From positions 18,900,218 through 18,964,217 of the forward strand of contig CM055107.1 of the NCBI GenBank assembly GCA_029204225.1: 64,000 bases of DNA, in the 5' to 3' direction. The stretch comes from Diphasiastrum complanatum. Its lineage: Eukaryota > Streptophyta > Lycopodiopsida > Lycopodiales > Lycopodiaceae. The translations under genes and the position numbers were made by a program. Below the pieces are notes generated by a model, which was given only the letters and a program-made list of their open reading frames with translations, was not told the origin of the DNA and did no database searches. How positions within the stretch are numbered: position 1 is the stretch's first letter; each line of letters starts with the position of its first letter. Below, piece by piece: positions 9,809-23,315 of the stretch.

Positions 9809-12800
9809 ATGCCATTCCACGGAGTTTATCCATCCATGTTTAGTTACAATCAACGTCAAGTTTTGATGGACATGAGAAAACAAAGAATGAAACAATTTGA
9901 AGAGGCAAACACAATTGGAAAAAAGAATAATCAATTTGATTCTAATGATTATGATGATGAGGTGCAACACGATGAAGCAATGCACAACATGTTTGAATCT
10001 TACTTTGAAACAAATGAGAATGATGATATGCATGCATCTATTAATGAAAACGAAGATCACGAACAATTTGAGATTGATGAAAATGAGATTCTATTGCGCA
10101 AGGAGACAAACACTCCTCTATATACTGGAGCATCCATTTCGAGACTAGCTATGTCAATTCTTATTCTAAACCTTCAAGCAACATACAAATGGAGTGATCG
10201 TAGCGTGACATCTCTATTCGGGTACTTAATGCATAGCACAACTATTATACTTTACAGCGTATTTATATTAAGTTAATTTTTTTTCTTTTCTAACAACTCA
10301 CATTGCTCTTTTTTTAAGTTGTTGCATCGAATACTTTCGAAAGAAAATGTGATACCTAAAACACAAAAAGAAGCACAAAAGATGATGACCGTGCTTGGAA
10401 TGGATTACGACACAATACATGCATGTCCAGAAGACCATGTTCTATATAGAGGTGAGCATTCAGAAAAGCTTCAATGTCCAGTGTGTAACGCTTCACGTTT
10501 TCGAGATGACGTACAAGGGGATAAAGTGCCACAAAAAGTGTTACGACATTTTCCAATTATATCACGATTGCAATGTTTATTTTGATGTAGATCTTTGGCA
10601 CAACTAATGGATTGGCATGTCAAAAATCGATCTATGGATGATGTGATATGAGTACCAACTGATTCACCTGCATGAAAACATATTGAAGACTAATGGCCTG
10701 AGTTTAAAAATGAACCTCGTAATTTAAGATTTGGCCTTGCTATGGATGGCGTAAATCCGTTTAGAATTCAAGCGTCAACTTGGTCCACATGGCCAGCTGT
10801 GCTCGTTAATTATAACATACCTCCATGGTTGAGTATTAAAACGGGACACTTGTTATTGGCTTTATTGATTCCAGGAAAGTACAAGGCCAAGAACATGGAT
10901 GTGTATCTTGCACCTTTGGTCGATGAATTGTGTATTCTTTGGAATAGTATTCACACTTACGACATCTTGGGACCTTTACAACAATGGAACTTCGTTGTTC
11001 ATGGAATTCTAATGTGGATGATGCATGACTACCCCAATTTAAGCGAATGTTCAGGTATCTATATAATGAATGTAATTCATTTTAGGGTTTAACGTTTGAG
11101 TATATTTAACTAAGCTTATGTTTAATTTGGTTTATGAACTATGCAGGTTTAACCACATCGGGTTACAACACATGTTATATTTGTGGACCACTTTTGGAGG
11201 GTCGACATAGCACAAATATGTTAGTAAAAGTGGTGTACAAAAATCATCGCAAATACTTGCCACTTGGTCATCCTTCTCAAAGGTTGAATAGGCGATTTTT
11301 TGGAGGGCGAGGAGATAATCCTCTAAGTAGCCCCCCCCACGCATGGGAGTAGCGGAATGGCATGGTGAATGTCTTAAACATCACGACGTTAATTCTTCAT
11401 GGAATGAATCCGTTGATGGTATGAAACGGTTGTCTATTTTTCATAAATTACCCTATTGGAGGAATTTATTGATAAACCATCTATTGGATCCTATGTACAT
11501 ATTCAAAAACGTCAGTGAATCCTTATGGAACCACATCATTGGCATAAAAGACAACTCCGCAGCTCGTAAAGATCTACAAGCGGCCGATGTGAAAAGACCC
11601 TATTGGATTCAATACACCGAAGGTGGAGATGAGATTCTACCTAGCGTGTCGTGGAATCTTACAAAAGACAACTCTCATATGTTAAACATGTCATAAAACA
11701 AATGAGAACTCCAACAGGCTATGCACATTCTTTATGCAAGTCATTTACCAAAGATGGTAAATTAAGTGGATTGAAGTCACATGATTGGCATAAGATGTTG
11801 CAATTCATATTTCCACTTTCTATTTGAGCTCTTTTCAACGATGACGTACGAAATACGCTTTACAATTTGTCATCAATGATTAGGTTTGTATATTTTTTTA
11901 AACACTTATATAAATATGTGTTATCTCAATATTTTTATGTGTTAAACAACCTAATGTACTATCAATCTTGCAGGTGGATTTCCTCAAAAGAAATAAAAAA
12001 TAGTGAATTATATTCCATGAAAATCCAAATGATCAAAATGGTATGTTTGTTGGAAAGAGATTTTCCAACTTCCTTTTTGGATATACAAGTTCATCTTCTA
12101 GTGCATTTGGTCGAAGCCACACGAGATGGATGTTCTACCTTGAGCACTTTATGAAAGTTTTGAAGGGCTTTGTGATACAATAGGCAAGGCCAGAAGGTAG
12201 CATTGCAGAAAGTTGGCTTGTACAAGAATCTTTGTTTTTATATCACTGAAATAATCTCACAATTGCATCTTGCAAGTCCAAAAGTGTGTTGTGAAGAAGA
12301 AGATGAACGTGTTAAGGGTGAAGTACCACAAGGAAATGGTGTGCAAAACAGACTTTCACCTCAATTAAAAGAGAAAATTGACACATTCATATTATATAAA
12401 TTGTGGACAAATGAAAAAGTGGATTTCAAGGTATGAAGAAGCCAAAAAGAAAAGAAACATAACATTGAAACAAAGAAGAAATATCAATCGAAGAAGAAGG
12501 AGGGCGTTGGAGAATGACGAACCTTTGGAGCCTTTATCTTCAAAATGCTCTCGTGAATGGGTTTTTGATATGATGCTAAAAGCATCAAAAAACAGAGAAT
12601 AAGTGACGGAATTAGAATGGGAATTTGTTCACGGATGTGGATGGAAGGTTAGTGTACTATTATTTTTGTGAAGTTTTGTTTTTGTACTACTCAATATATG
12701 AATAGTATTTCTAATTACACACACTTGTTTTTTTTGTGTGTGTTTTAGTATACATCATACACTGTCATGTGGGCATATGGACACCATTAGCATGTTGAGA

Positions 12801-13560
12801 GAGTTGACAACAGGCGACGTACATATGATTGTGGTATAATGGCCAACTTTCAACAAGAGAGTCGTTCTAGTGCGAGGGACCCTAATGTCATTTTGGATGA
12901 CCTAGACTATGTCGGCACATTGCAACATATTTATGAAGTCGATTACGAGACTAAATACAAATACTTTATTTTTGACGTAAAATAGTTTAAGGTCATCTAT
13001 CATGGAAGCAACGCCACGATTAGAAATGATAACTCAAAGTTTTTTCAAATTGACTCAACAAAATGTATATCGATGGACTCTCATGACACTTTAGTATTGC
13101 CACGACATTGCTAACAAGTGAGACTCTAAAATTTTAATGTCATTAATATTCGCAATCCAATTATTTATGTATCAATCTTATAAGACTAACTTAATTTTTT
13201 TTAATTCTTTGGTAGATTATATTTCATCCAGGTCGAATAGACCCAAGATGGTGGTATGTGATCCAACTTAATGCAAGAAAATGACACGTGTTTGAAAGAA
13301 AAGAGATTGTTGAATTGGATACACACAACGAACCACCACCCAATTTTGACGACATTTTGGAAGAACTTGAACCACTCATCCAAACTCCAAATGATGTTGA
13401 AATGATGGGAGAAGAAGGTACAAATGAAAATGATGAGATTCCTACGATCGTACAAGAACAAATTGGGGGTAATTTGAGGCCCCCACGTTTAGAATTAGAA
13501 GAAGAGGAGATTGAATATGAGGGTAGCTCACATCATCAAAGAGACACGATTGAAAATCTA
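9809..13560 (+). pseudogene. CACTA (En/Spm) TNP2-type transposase, multi-exon, broken
   Basis: Pieces in order: acidic N-terminus (9809-10210: PSMFSYNQRQVLMDMRKQRM, SISRLAMSILILNLQATYK); intron; TNP2 core (10319-11055: GMDYDTIHACPEDHVLYRGE, CPVCNASR, then DGVNPF...TWSTWPAVLVNYNIPPW, LLALLIPGK); intron ending TATGCAG at 11146; TNP2 end (11147-11340: TSGYNTCYICGP); 11343-11696 (DGMKRLSIFHKLPYWRNLL...DPMYIFKNV); DUF4218-like part (GLKSHDWHKMLQF; 11974-12240: FPTSFLDIQVHLLVHLVEA, ARPEGSIAESWLVQESL); basic linker; DUF4216 (12790-13112: DCGIMANFQQES, VDYETKYKYFIFDVK then stop); intron ending TTGGTAG near 13213; last exon to about 13560. Stops, frameshifts and a missing segment after 10570 make it dead, yet order and introns are those of plant CACTA elements. 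Confidence 0.9.
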
Positions 13561-14239
13561 CGATTATACCTAGACCTAGATTCAGATGAGTGTCAAGACT
13601 TGTGTGATGATGAAAATGATGTAAATGATGAGAATTATCTATCATTCTTTTTTTTATATTCATCACAATATTTTTTTATGTATACTCTTATAGATAGAGT
13701 TGAATGTGATAATTATAATACCCGAACCTTGCGGTTATGTCCTATTTCAGAATGTCACCACATATTCCCTCCCTGCGGCATGTAGGTTTTTCCACGCAAG
13801 TTGGAAAGATTAGAACCTCGTCTTTAACGGGAGAAAAGCAAGGGCTACACACCTTCCTAGGATTGGGGATTTTAATTATCTACATTTCACCTTTGCATAT
13901 TAATTAATTGCTAGTGTATGCAATAAAATACAATATTGCATTTAATTTGAACAAAATGAAAATTATGAATTACATTTAATTTCTTACTATGTTAGATAAC
14001 ATATTCTAATAATAAAACAAATTGAAACAACACAAACTCACAAGAACTCACTCGAAGCTTAAGTGCAAACGTGCAATTGCTTGCTCTCTTTTTTTTTAAT
14101 ATTTTTGTAACATGCACAAGCAATTAAAAAATAACACTATATTACACAATTGAACCATTATTATAAGCAAATTCAAACGTACAATTACCATCAAACACTA
14201 TCTAGTCATCTACTACTCTAAATCTTAATCAAAACACAC
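13561..14239. other. Non-coding, probable 3' part of CACTA element
   Basis: No gene seen. Acidic codons fade out by about 13640. AT-rich sequence leads into the microsatellite array. Confidence 0.35.
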
Positions 14240-14342
14240 TCACACACATACTCTCTCTCTCTCTCAAAATCTAATATAAATTTTCTATCAAACACTACTT
14301 ATTTGTCTATCACTCTTAATACCCTAAACTAATGCATAATAC

Positions 14343-14460
<118 letters not shown>

Positions 14461-14551
14461 TCTTAAATTTTAAATCAATGCAAAATGTTGAACACAAACA
14501 CACACACACACACAATCTATTCATCTACTACCCTAAATATTAATCAAATCA

Positions 14552-14553
<2 letters not shown>

Positions 14554-14619
<66 letters not shown>
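14554..14619. repeat. (CT)33 microsatellite
   Basis: Uninterrupted CT run of 66 bases. Confidence 0.95.
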
Positions 14620-14621
<2 letters not shown>

Positions 14622-14664
14622 TATCTTAAATTCAAAATGCAAGTTACAATACATACACACTTCT

Positions 14665-14671
<7 letters not shown>

Positions 14672-14731
<60 letters not shown>
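14672..14731. repeat. (TC)30 microsatellite
   Basis: Uninterrupted run of 60 bases. Confidence 0.95.
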
Positions 14732-14734
<3 letters not shown>

Positions 14735-15007
14735 CCTTAAATCTTAAATCAATGTAAAATGATTAACATATTCACAAAAACACTCTCTAACACACACACA
14801 CACTCTCTCTCTCTCTCTCATCTATCATTCTTATTCCTAAATAAATATAAATCTAACAATCTATTACTACCATAGATTATGTATTTATCTATAATCTTAA
14901 ATTCTACATCAATGCAAAATGTTAAATACTATCTTAAATAATTCTAACAATCTAGTATAAACACTATAAAAAATCAATCTATTATAAACACTATCACAAT
15001 CTATTAT

Positions 15008-15009
<2 letters not shown>

Positions 15010-15086
<77 letters not shown>
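15010..15086. repeat. (CT)38 microsatellite
   Basis: Uninterrupted run of 77 bases. Confidence 0.95.
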
Positions 15087-15089
<3 letters not shown>

Positions 15090-15350
15090 ACTTTATTTTT
15101 TAAAAAAAGACTCCAAAATCTTTCAATATCTTCAAGCATACATCTACACTTCACCTCTTCTCTCTCTTTCTCTCTCACAAATTACAAATCTAATAATCCT
15201 AAATCTATTATCCTAAATAATACTAATAATATATTACAAGACCATTCAAAACCATTTTAAATCAATGCAAATTTAAAAACACACCACACACACACACTCT
15301 CTCTCTCTATCTCTTTCTATCTTTCACACTCTCTATCTCTTCTTAAAACA

Positions 15351-16691
15351 AACAAACAAACACCAACCTCAAACAAACAAACAAAAATCAAGCACCTCAA
15401 ACAATGATCTTCAAGCACTGATCTTGAAGCACCCTCAAGCACTGATCTTCAAGCCCTCAAGCACTGTTCTTCAATCGCCCTCAATCACTCCAAAGACGCT
15501 CAAATTTGCAAAAAAACAAAGTGAGAGAGAAGGCATTGCATCGTGCAAATTCGAAGATTGAAACAGACATCGGAATCCAACGACCTCCAAATATGTCAGA
15601 ATCCACCGTCTGTGCCCACTCAGGCCCGGACAACAGGTGTCAGATGCCGTGGACAGGCTTTTTATCTTGCCGACGTCGGTTACACGTATTTTTTTTAAAA
15701 AATCTATGGCAGGTCATATCCACGTCTGCAAGTCGGAATCAGACATGTCGGATTCCGACGTGCCTTTGAAAAATTGGTTGCCTCCCATATTTCCCTATCG
15801 TCGAACTTTGATTTTCGGATTTTTTACTGGGACGTCGGACTTCAACGTGTCAGATTGCGACAGATTATGAAATTTTTGAGCATACATCGGATGTCCACGT
15901 CAGAATTTGCACGATATGTTATTGTGGTTGTCGTCGTGGAAGCACCGTCATTAAACTTCAATGGACTATTATGGTTGATGACAGACTCAAATAGGCCAAA
16001 GCTCACAAAGTCACAGATGTTAATAATTGAATTGTTGTCCTATTCTTTTTATTGAGAGCACATAGTCCCAATTATCAAAAATTGTCATTGGTAGTCTACC
16101 TTTTCAGAGGAGGTGGCTATATTTCACATTATTACATTTTTTGTTTGTCCATAAATCATAAAGCTATAGACATAAGTTGTAGGACACCTTCGTAGGCTTT
16201 TCATATGCTTTATGTTGGCCCATTAGTCTTAAGTCGTGAGTGGCACATCAACTTGCCAAGCCATTAGATGGGGCCCAGAACATGTCCACCAGCTTGAAGT
16301 GCCCTTAAGTGGTTGAAAGGAGTGCCACTTGATGTGCACATACTTGACAATTGGCCTAAAGGAGGGCATGGCCCATTTTGTAAACATGAACCAATGTAGT
16401 CTAGCCATACAAATGGAGAGACTTGCTCTTCTTGTGAGTGAAAAGATTCTTGGGGTTGTTTTAGATTAGTGGCAATAGTCATTGCTTAGCTCTCTCGGCA
16501 AGTGAGATGATAGGCAAAGGAACAAGCTATTTCATATGTGTGCGGTAAGTAGAAATGGAATGTCAGAACATGATTGACTCATTTGATTCTTTGTGACATG
16601 ACTAGTCCATTTTTTTTCACATTGCTCTTTGCAACTCAATACGTTAGGCAATGTTCCCAAGTTTATGGAATGTGGCCTTATGTGGTAAAGG
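15351..16691. other. Non-coding; CGACGT/GTCGGA motifs at 15560-15910
   Basis: Between 15560 and 15910 short motifs around GACGTCGG, TCCGACGT, CACGTC and GTCAGA recur in both orientations, in GC-richer DNA than the surroundings. Such motif clusters are typical of CACTA subterminal regions bound by the transposase, which fits the location, but no terminal inverted repeat was found. Upstream (15360-15490) is a short repeat of TCAAGCACTGATCTT-like units. 15950-16690 shows nothing recognisable. Confidence 0.4.
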
Positions 16692-16955
16692 GTCCTAGTC
16701 ACCTCATGTGCCACAAAGCAACTCAAATTCATGAAAGGGGAATGAGGGGGCCACTTTTATTTCCTAGTGGACCAACAGTAAGCCTACATTTTGAATAAGG
16801 AAATTGTTGACATCCTAGTCTAAACTAGTGGTGGGCGAGTATAGCATAAAGTATGACTATGAAAGGTCAGTATCAATACAATTATCAACAAATGGAACCA
16901 ACTTCTTATATTTCAAAGAAAACTGGCTGTCAATGAGGACCACAAATATAGGATT
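16692..16955 (+). repeat. Direct repeat, partner 9200-9459
   Basis: Nearly identical to 9200-9459. Shows what lies to its left in the undeleted arrangement (GGTCCTAGTCA...), proving the join at 9199/9200 is a deletion or rearrangement. Confidence 0.85.
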
Positions 16956-17063
16956 GGCTAACAACCTTGTTGATACCCTACTAATAATAGACCTTGTATC
17001 TATCAATTATTCTATCGATGAATAAGTGACAAAAATCGTTAGGTGTTATGATTTCTTTCGATG

Positions 17064-18059
<996 letters not shown>

Positions 18060-18782
18060 GCAGTTACTACATAGTGAACAATAACGTAGTTTGTAGTGTG
18101 CAGAGTAGACAATGAGCTCTACTTTGACTAGTAATAGTCGACATTTGTCGAAGGTTTCAAATGAGTCAAGTTGACTTATTTGCCATTGAGAAGATGTCGA
18201 GAGAATCGAAGTCGGATGTCGATAGACTTTGGTCGAGTCAATGAAGTCGACGTCGATGAAGTTGAGTCGATCATGCTCTGCTTCAAGTCATTGTATGTAC
18301 AAACTGTTCAACTTATGTGGTCATTGGAAATAAATCTAAAATATGTGTGTATATCATATTGTAGGAGCAATAGTTTTGGCCTAATGTGACTCATATTCAA
18401 AGAAACAAGCCATAGTTGCTTTTTTTGTGATTATGAAAATTCAGTCCTTGCCACATTTAACTCTGAATGCATATATACATGTTGAACTAATATTTCAAAT
18501 ATAGATTTTCCTCCTGACGATGTTTTGAAAATCATTAATTTTGGCCTTCCAATAAGATCGAAACAATAGTTTTTTCTTCTTGCTTTTGTGAAATTTGTCT
18601 TTTGATGATGGATGCAACAAACCCAAGAGTTTCTTGAATACTTTCTGGGCACCCATAATTCATTGTCAATTTTCTCATTGAAGAGAAGTACATAGTCTAT
18701 TGAGGAGCACAGGTTTCTTGATGGCACCATTCGTTATGTGTAGAAAGCTATAGCTTGAAGATAATCAGTGTAAACAAAATTT
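18060..18782 (-). repeat. Deleted, inverted copy of the 25.3-27.1 kb repeat
   Basis: Reverse complement of segments 26800-27060, 26080-26160 and 25315-25680, joined with two internal deletions (about 640 bp and 350 bp relative to the 25-kb copy). It includes the TCGAC-rich patch and the 99-codon ORF listed separately. Confidence 0.75.
18431..18730 (-). CDS. Conserved 99-aa ORF of unknown function inside a repeat
   Basis: Open from ATG at 18730 to a stop at 18431; starts MVPSRNLCSSIDYVLLFN and contains PRKYSRNSWVCCIHHQK, ARRKNYCF, IGRPKLM and EILVQHVYMHSEL. The second copy (25371-25669, plus strand) keeps the same protein with one frameshift near 25560, after which the other frame continues the match. 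Five cysteines and basic patches; no signal peptide or membrane segment. I do not recognise the family. It may be an exon captured by the repeat or a fragment of element-encoded protein. Conservation between two repeat copies shows common descent, not function. Confidence 0.35.
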   Translation of the reverse strand: MVPSRNLCSSIDYVLLFNEKIDNELWVPRKYSRNSWVCCIHHQKTNFTKARRKNYCFDLIGRPKLMIFKTSSGGKSIFEILVQHVYMHSELNVARTEFS

Positions 18783-18989
18783 TGGAACTCTGAACTTTTT
18801 GCCGTTATGGGTTAAGTATGTAGAACACCTGATCAGACATATCTTGATTCTACTAACAAAGTGCGTAGTTTAATTGACAAAAACGAAAACTCGAAACATT
18901 TCTAATCGTGATCAACCTCGAAGGATTCACGAAATTTATCTTGCTTGAAACTCGAAAGATTCACGAAACAGTTTCTTGTAGAAGCTCAT

Positions 18990-19715
18990 GGTTTCGGTTT
19001 TCGATTCTGGAGTGACACAACACATGACAAGATATCAAGGTTGGTTTATTGACTACACTACCTATTGTACTAAGAAATTTGTTCACCTCAAGAACAATAG
19101 CTCACATATAATTGAAGTTGAAGATACTGTTAGTATAAGTTTTTAGAATGGACTGTCAAAGCTCATACTGTCCTAAATCAGATGAAAAATCTTCTATCAC
19201 TGCGGTGAGTCATTTTACTCATTTACGACATAAGGTAGAGTTTGAAACAGATTCATATACAATTCTAGATAAATGTAAAAGAGTCCTTGCAATTAGAAAG
19301 AGGCAAGGGTATCTCTATCGGCTTGCTCATTGTAACTCTATGACTAATGGTGCTTTAGGTAGTTTGGTATTTATGAATAAAGAGTTGATTTGGCATTATA
19401 GACTTGATCACCTTAATCATATGTCAATCGTAAATATGTCTAACCATTCTTCAATTCTTAACTTTGACTATTGAATTGTCGACGCTCCTATTTGCGATAG
19501 TTTTATTATAGGAAAGCAGACTAGAAGGCCATTTAAATTGAATTGAGAACATATATCTAAAGATCTACTAGACATAGCTCATTCTGATATATGTGGTGCT
19601 ATGCAGACACCATCACTACTTGGTGCAAGATTCTTTATTGCATTCATTGACGATTATTTTGAAAGAAGTCTTGTACATTTTATGAAGCAGAAAACTAAAG
19701 TTTTTCAGTTTTTCA
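18990..19715 (+). pseudogene. Copia family 1, copy C (protease side to integrase start)
   Basis: Matches copy A from about 5130 onward (GVTQHMTRYQG..., YLYRLAHCNSMTNGALGSLV, ELIWHYRLDHLNHMS). It then continues into integrase that copies A and B lack: IAHSDICGAMQTPSLLGARF and FIAFIDDYFERSLVHFMKQK, with the first two catalytic acidic positions present. Stops interrupt it. It ends abruptly near 19715 against the inverted copia family 2 fragment. This copy represents the ancestral, less deleted form. Confidence 0.75.
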
Positions 19716-19719
19716 AAAT

Positions 19720-20412
19720 TATCGGATTTGCTAGTTGAAGGCAGATCATGTACTAAATTTTGTTTGGACATTTGTTGAATACTATTATAATTGTGATGGC
19801 CTAATCTGAAATACAAAGGCATATTAGCTGATTTAGAAGTGGAAGTATAGAGAGCTTGACAATTAGAAGAATTGCAGTGCTGATTTTCTTTAGATTGCCA
19901 CTTCTTCTCCCAAAAGCTAGAACTTTCTGAGACTTGTTAAAAATGGTGCAGCCATGTGTGTCGAATTCGACCTTTCGTCCCAAATCTGTGATTCTGCTAA
20001 CTGAGAGCAAATTTTTGGTCAGATTTGGAACGTGGAGACCATTGGTTAGGAACTTGATTTTTCCTCTCTGAAAATCGATCCTGACTGTTCCTTCTCCCTC
20101 AATAGTGTGTTTTGTATTGTCTCCAAGTTGCACGATTTGAGAGTCCTTCTTGTGAGTCATATGTTAAGTTGCTCCTGAATGTGGATACCAGGAATCGATA
20201 TCTTATTGTTCTCCACAAGAAGGTTGCTTCATCTTCATCTTGATGTTCGATCCAGTAATTGAAGCAGAATTTGCTTGTTGTTGGAACTGTTTCTTCTTCT
20301 CATTGTTGAATTTTAAAGTTCTACAGTCCCTGATAAGATGTCCAGTTCTCTTATAGTATTTGCAGAATAGTTCAGCTTTGGTTGCAATGATGAAGAATCC
20401 AAATTCGATATA
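19720..20412 (-). pseudogene. Copia family 2, copy B (gag knuckle to pre-integrase)
   Basis: Inverted counterpart of 7068-7760. Minus-strand frame 20160-19801 encodes the protease/pre-integrase part: MTHKKDSQIVQLGDNTKHTI, VPNLTKNLLSVSRITDLG, CTIFNKSQKVLAFGRRSGN, typical of copia (LGDG...HVPGLxxNLLSVxQL). The zinc knuckle reads CKYYKRTGHLIRDC, so the second cysteine is lost here whereas copy A lost the fourth. A DSG-type protease active site was not seen. About 205 bp present in copy A (6863-7068) is missing at the boundary with R1. Confidence 0.75.
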
Positions 20413-20950
20413 TTAAGGTTGAACTGCAAAGGACCTTGTTGATTGTGGAATCTTTTTCTATTAAAGGATTACCTAGTTTTAGAAGTGATGAATGGGTTAC
20501 TCCTATATCCTCAATTTAAGAAACTTTTCAATGTAAATTGAATAATGACATTAAAAATTCATTGAAGATAACCTTATGCTCAAAAACTAGTCCGATTACG
20601 TTGGCTTATTTCTTTGAATATGAGTCACATTAGGCCAAAACTATTGCTCCTACACTATGAGATACCCACATATTTCAGATTCATTTCCAATGGTAAACTA
20701 TTAAGTCTTCTTTAATAACTTATATCAATAGTCAATCATATAGCTATTTTTAGATTATTACATTAAAAGATGTATTTCTAGATGCAACGCAATTTGTTTC
20801 ATTTTTTTGCAGGTAAGTAATAGACACGAGCTTGAGATCAAATGTAGAAATATTGAAGGGACTTTGAAATTTAGTATCAGGAAAATAATATTCCATCATT
20901 ATTATGGAATATAAAACAACTATAAATTCCAATACAGTGCTATACGTACA
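20413..20950 (-). repeat. Dispersed repeat R1, inverted copy
   Basis: Reverse complement of 6290-6863. Lies at the same position inside the copia LTR as in copy A. Confidence 0.75.
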
Positions 20951-21317
20951 TGATGTAGTTACTCTATTACACGTCAACCTTTGCATCGAACGTTCAATAA
21001 AGTGGCCGTAAAGTCCTGATAGTAGTAACAATAGTTCGAGATTTTACTTTTGTTGTTGGGTTCGAACGCCTTCCAAATAATGAGCAATCAATAATTTGAC
21101 TGATGACGATAAATCCCTAACTTATTTGGTTGACTTGCAATAGTGTTGGGAACTCTGTCTCAAATTTGTGTGTATTTCTATAGGTTCTTCAACTATAGAA
21201 GGCTCCCAAGTAAATAACCAAGTCTAGTACTTTGTTATGCCTACCTAGATAAGACATCTAGTAAGAGATATAGTGGCAACTGGATTGAATGGTTGAATTG
21301 GAATTAAAATTCTAACA
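20951..21317 (-). repeat. 3' LTR (first part) of copia family 1, inverted copy
   Basis: Minus strand starts TGTTAGAATTTTAATTC at 21317 after a G-rich polypurine tract (AAGGGGGAG). Counterpart of 5936-6290. Confidence 0.6.
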
Positions 21318-21343
21318 CTCCCCCTTAGTTTGACCTAAAACAT

Positions 21344-22575
21344 TTAGACAATCTTTAGATTTAACATCATGTTGAATTGAAGTTGCTTTTCCTTAGTATT
21401 AGAATTCCCATCATCGAAGCCGATGATTGCGGAGACGCAATAAGGTGATGAACGCCATGTTGTCCACCATCGATAGAGGTATTGCCACCTCTCCCCCATG
21501 CACTGAAGATATACACCACTAACAAGCAAGCTCGAGTGGTGGTGTCTACATAGGGCCACATATATCAGAATCATCTATGTCTAGTAGATCTTTAGATATA
21601 TGTTCTCAAGTCGATTTAAGTGGCCTTATAGTCTGCTTTCCTATGATCCAACTATGGCAAATAGGTGGGTCAACAATTTGATAGTCAAAGTTAAAGACTG
21701 AAGAATGGTTAGACATATTTATGGTTGACATATGACTAACGTGACCAACTCTATAATGCCAAATCAACTCTTTATTCAGAAATACCAAACTACCTAAAGG
21801 ACCATCAGTCATAGAGTTACAATGAGCAAGCCAATAGAGATACCCTCGCCTCTTTCTAAGTGCAAGGACTCTTTTAGATTTATCAAGAATTGTACTTGAA
21901 TTTGTTTCAAACTCTGCCTTATGTCCTAAATGAGTAATTCAACTCACCACGGTGATAGTAGAATTTTCATCAGATTGAGGACATACAATACATTTGGTAC
22001 GAGCTTTGACAGTCCATTCTAAAAGCTTACACTAGCAGTACCTTCAACTTCAATTATATGTGAGCTGTTGTTTTTGAGGTGAATAATTTTTTAGTACAAT
22101 AGGTTGTGTAGTCAATAAACCAATCTTGATGGCTTGTCATGTGTTGTGTCACTCCCGAATCAAGAAACCAATTTCCATCATCACCATGAAGGCATTCTGC
22201 TCGTTTTCATCTTTGATATTTTGCCTAGAATCGATAACTGCATTGGCTTGTTGACATAGTAGCTTCTTTTTTTTGTTATTGAACATGAGTATTATGGGTA
22301 AAATAACTTTCTCCTCATATGTAGTTTTGAGGTGACATCTCTCACTCAATGTATCCATGCTTGGGCTTGTCTGATATGGCCAATTGTGTGTGATGTTAAG
22401 GGTGATTAAGCAATTGTCTTACCATCTTGAGCTTCCCCTTGGAAATGACCTACTCATCGACACTACGAAGTAGTTCAATACCAATGACTATTTCCCATAA
22501 TTCTTTGGCCATCAATACGACCTTCATCTTGACTTTTTTGTCTACCAATAGACTAGACTTCAATTGTGAATCCAT
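21344..22575 (-). pseudogene. Copia polyprotein, deletion derivative (family 1, copy B)
   Basis: Inverted, roughly 90-95% similar counterpart of copy A. Start MDSQLK at 22575; later RCHLKTTYEEKVILPIIL, VIDSRQNIKDENEQNAFMV, and the pre-integrase domain at 21812-21606 (ELIWHYRVGHVSHMS, ICHSWIIGKQ). As in copy A, integrase after the first acidic block is replaced by the short unrelated segment (GGRGGNTSIDGG-type frame) leading to the 3' LTR. Stops and frameshifts throughout. Homology with copy A ends near 22665. Confidence 0.8.
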
Positions 22576-22665
22576 TAGGAAGTTTGAGATGGATGTATTC
22601 AGACTATAGATTGTACAAACTTAAAATAATTTAGCTAGTGTCTACACTATATTAGAAGAAAAATC

Positions 22666-23312
22666 ATTACATGAGTTCATGAGTACAAAAGGGCCCTATA
22701 AGAAATGCCACGTAGGATGGACGAATCCGTCAAAATTAAAAATTATAATATAAGAAGTGTATGACCATAGTAGTTCAAATACAACACCGCTCTAGTTACA
22801 GTCATGGTACAGTCATGGTTAACTAAGATTTCTCTTGTGAAAAATCGTGCCTCGGGAGAAATAAACTCTTGGGAGAAGAGAGAGTGGGGGCAAGAATTGA
22901 AAAGAAGAGCACCAACTACATTACACTATAGATTCAACAAAGTAGAGGAAAAATAGATGGACGTCGTTATAACATTTGCATCAATTAGCAGTCACCATCT
23001 TTGAATGCTACATAGAATGCCTACATCTCTCGAGAGAAAAGAGAGATGGCAAGATTTGAAAAAAGAAGAGCGACAACCAAAATACATGGATTGAGAAAAC
23101 TCAAAACTCAAAAATAAAAGTGGCATGACAACATTTGAATCAAAGATCAATCTCACTCTTCAAGTGCTACATGAAATGATAAACTGGTATGTGAAATGTA
23201 TAAAGGCGCTGAGTATGTTTCATTTATTTATTTTTTTGTTGAACTGATATTGGATCGTAATCTACTTTTTCTTCTTACAATGAAAAATTTTCATCTCTAT
23301 ATAGATCTTCAT
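22666..23312. other. No feature recognised
   Basis: Purine-rich patches (GGGAGAAGAGAGAGTGGGGG near 22873) and AT-rich DNA; no coding motif. Confidence 0.4.
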
Positions 23313-23315
23313 TAA

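Noticed and set aside
16811-16835. CACTA-type terminus (CTAGTGG) at the block near 16.8 kb and 9.3 kb
   Set aside because: TAGTG is present, but no matching CACTA inverted terminus or 3-bp target duplication could be found.
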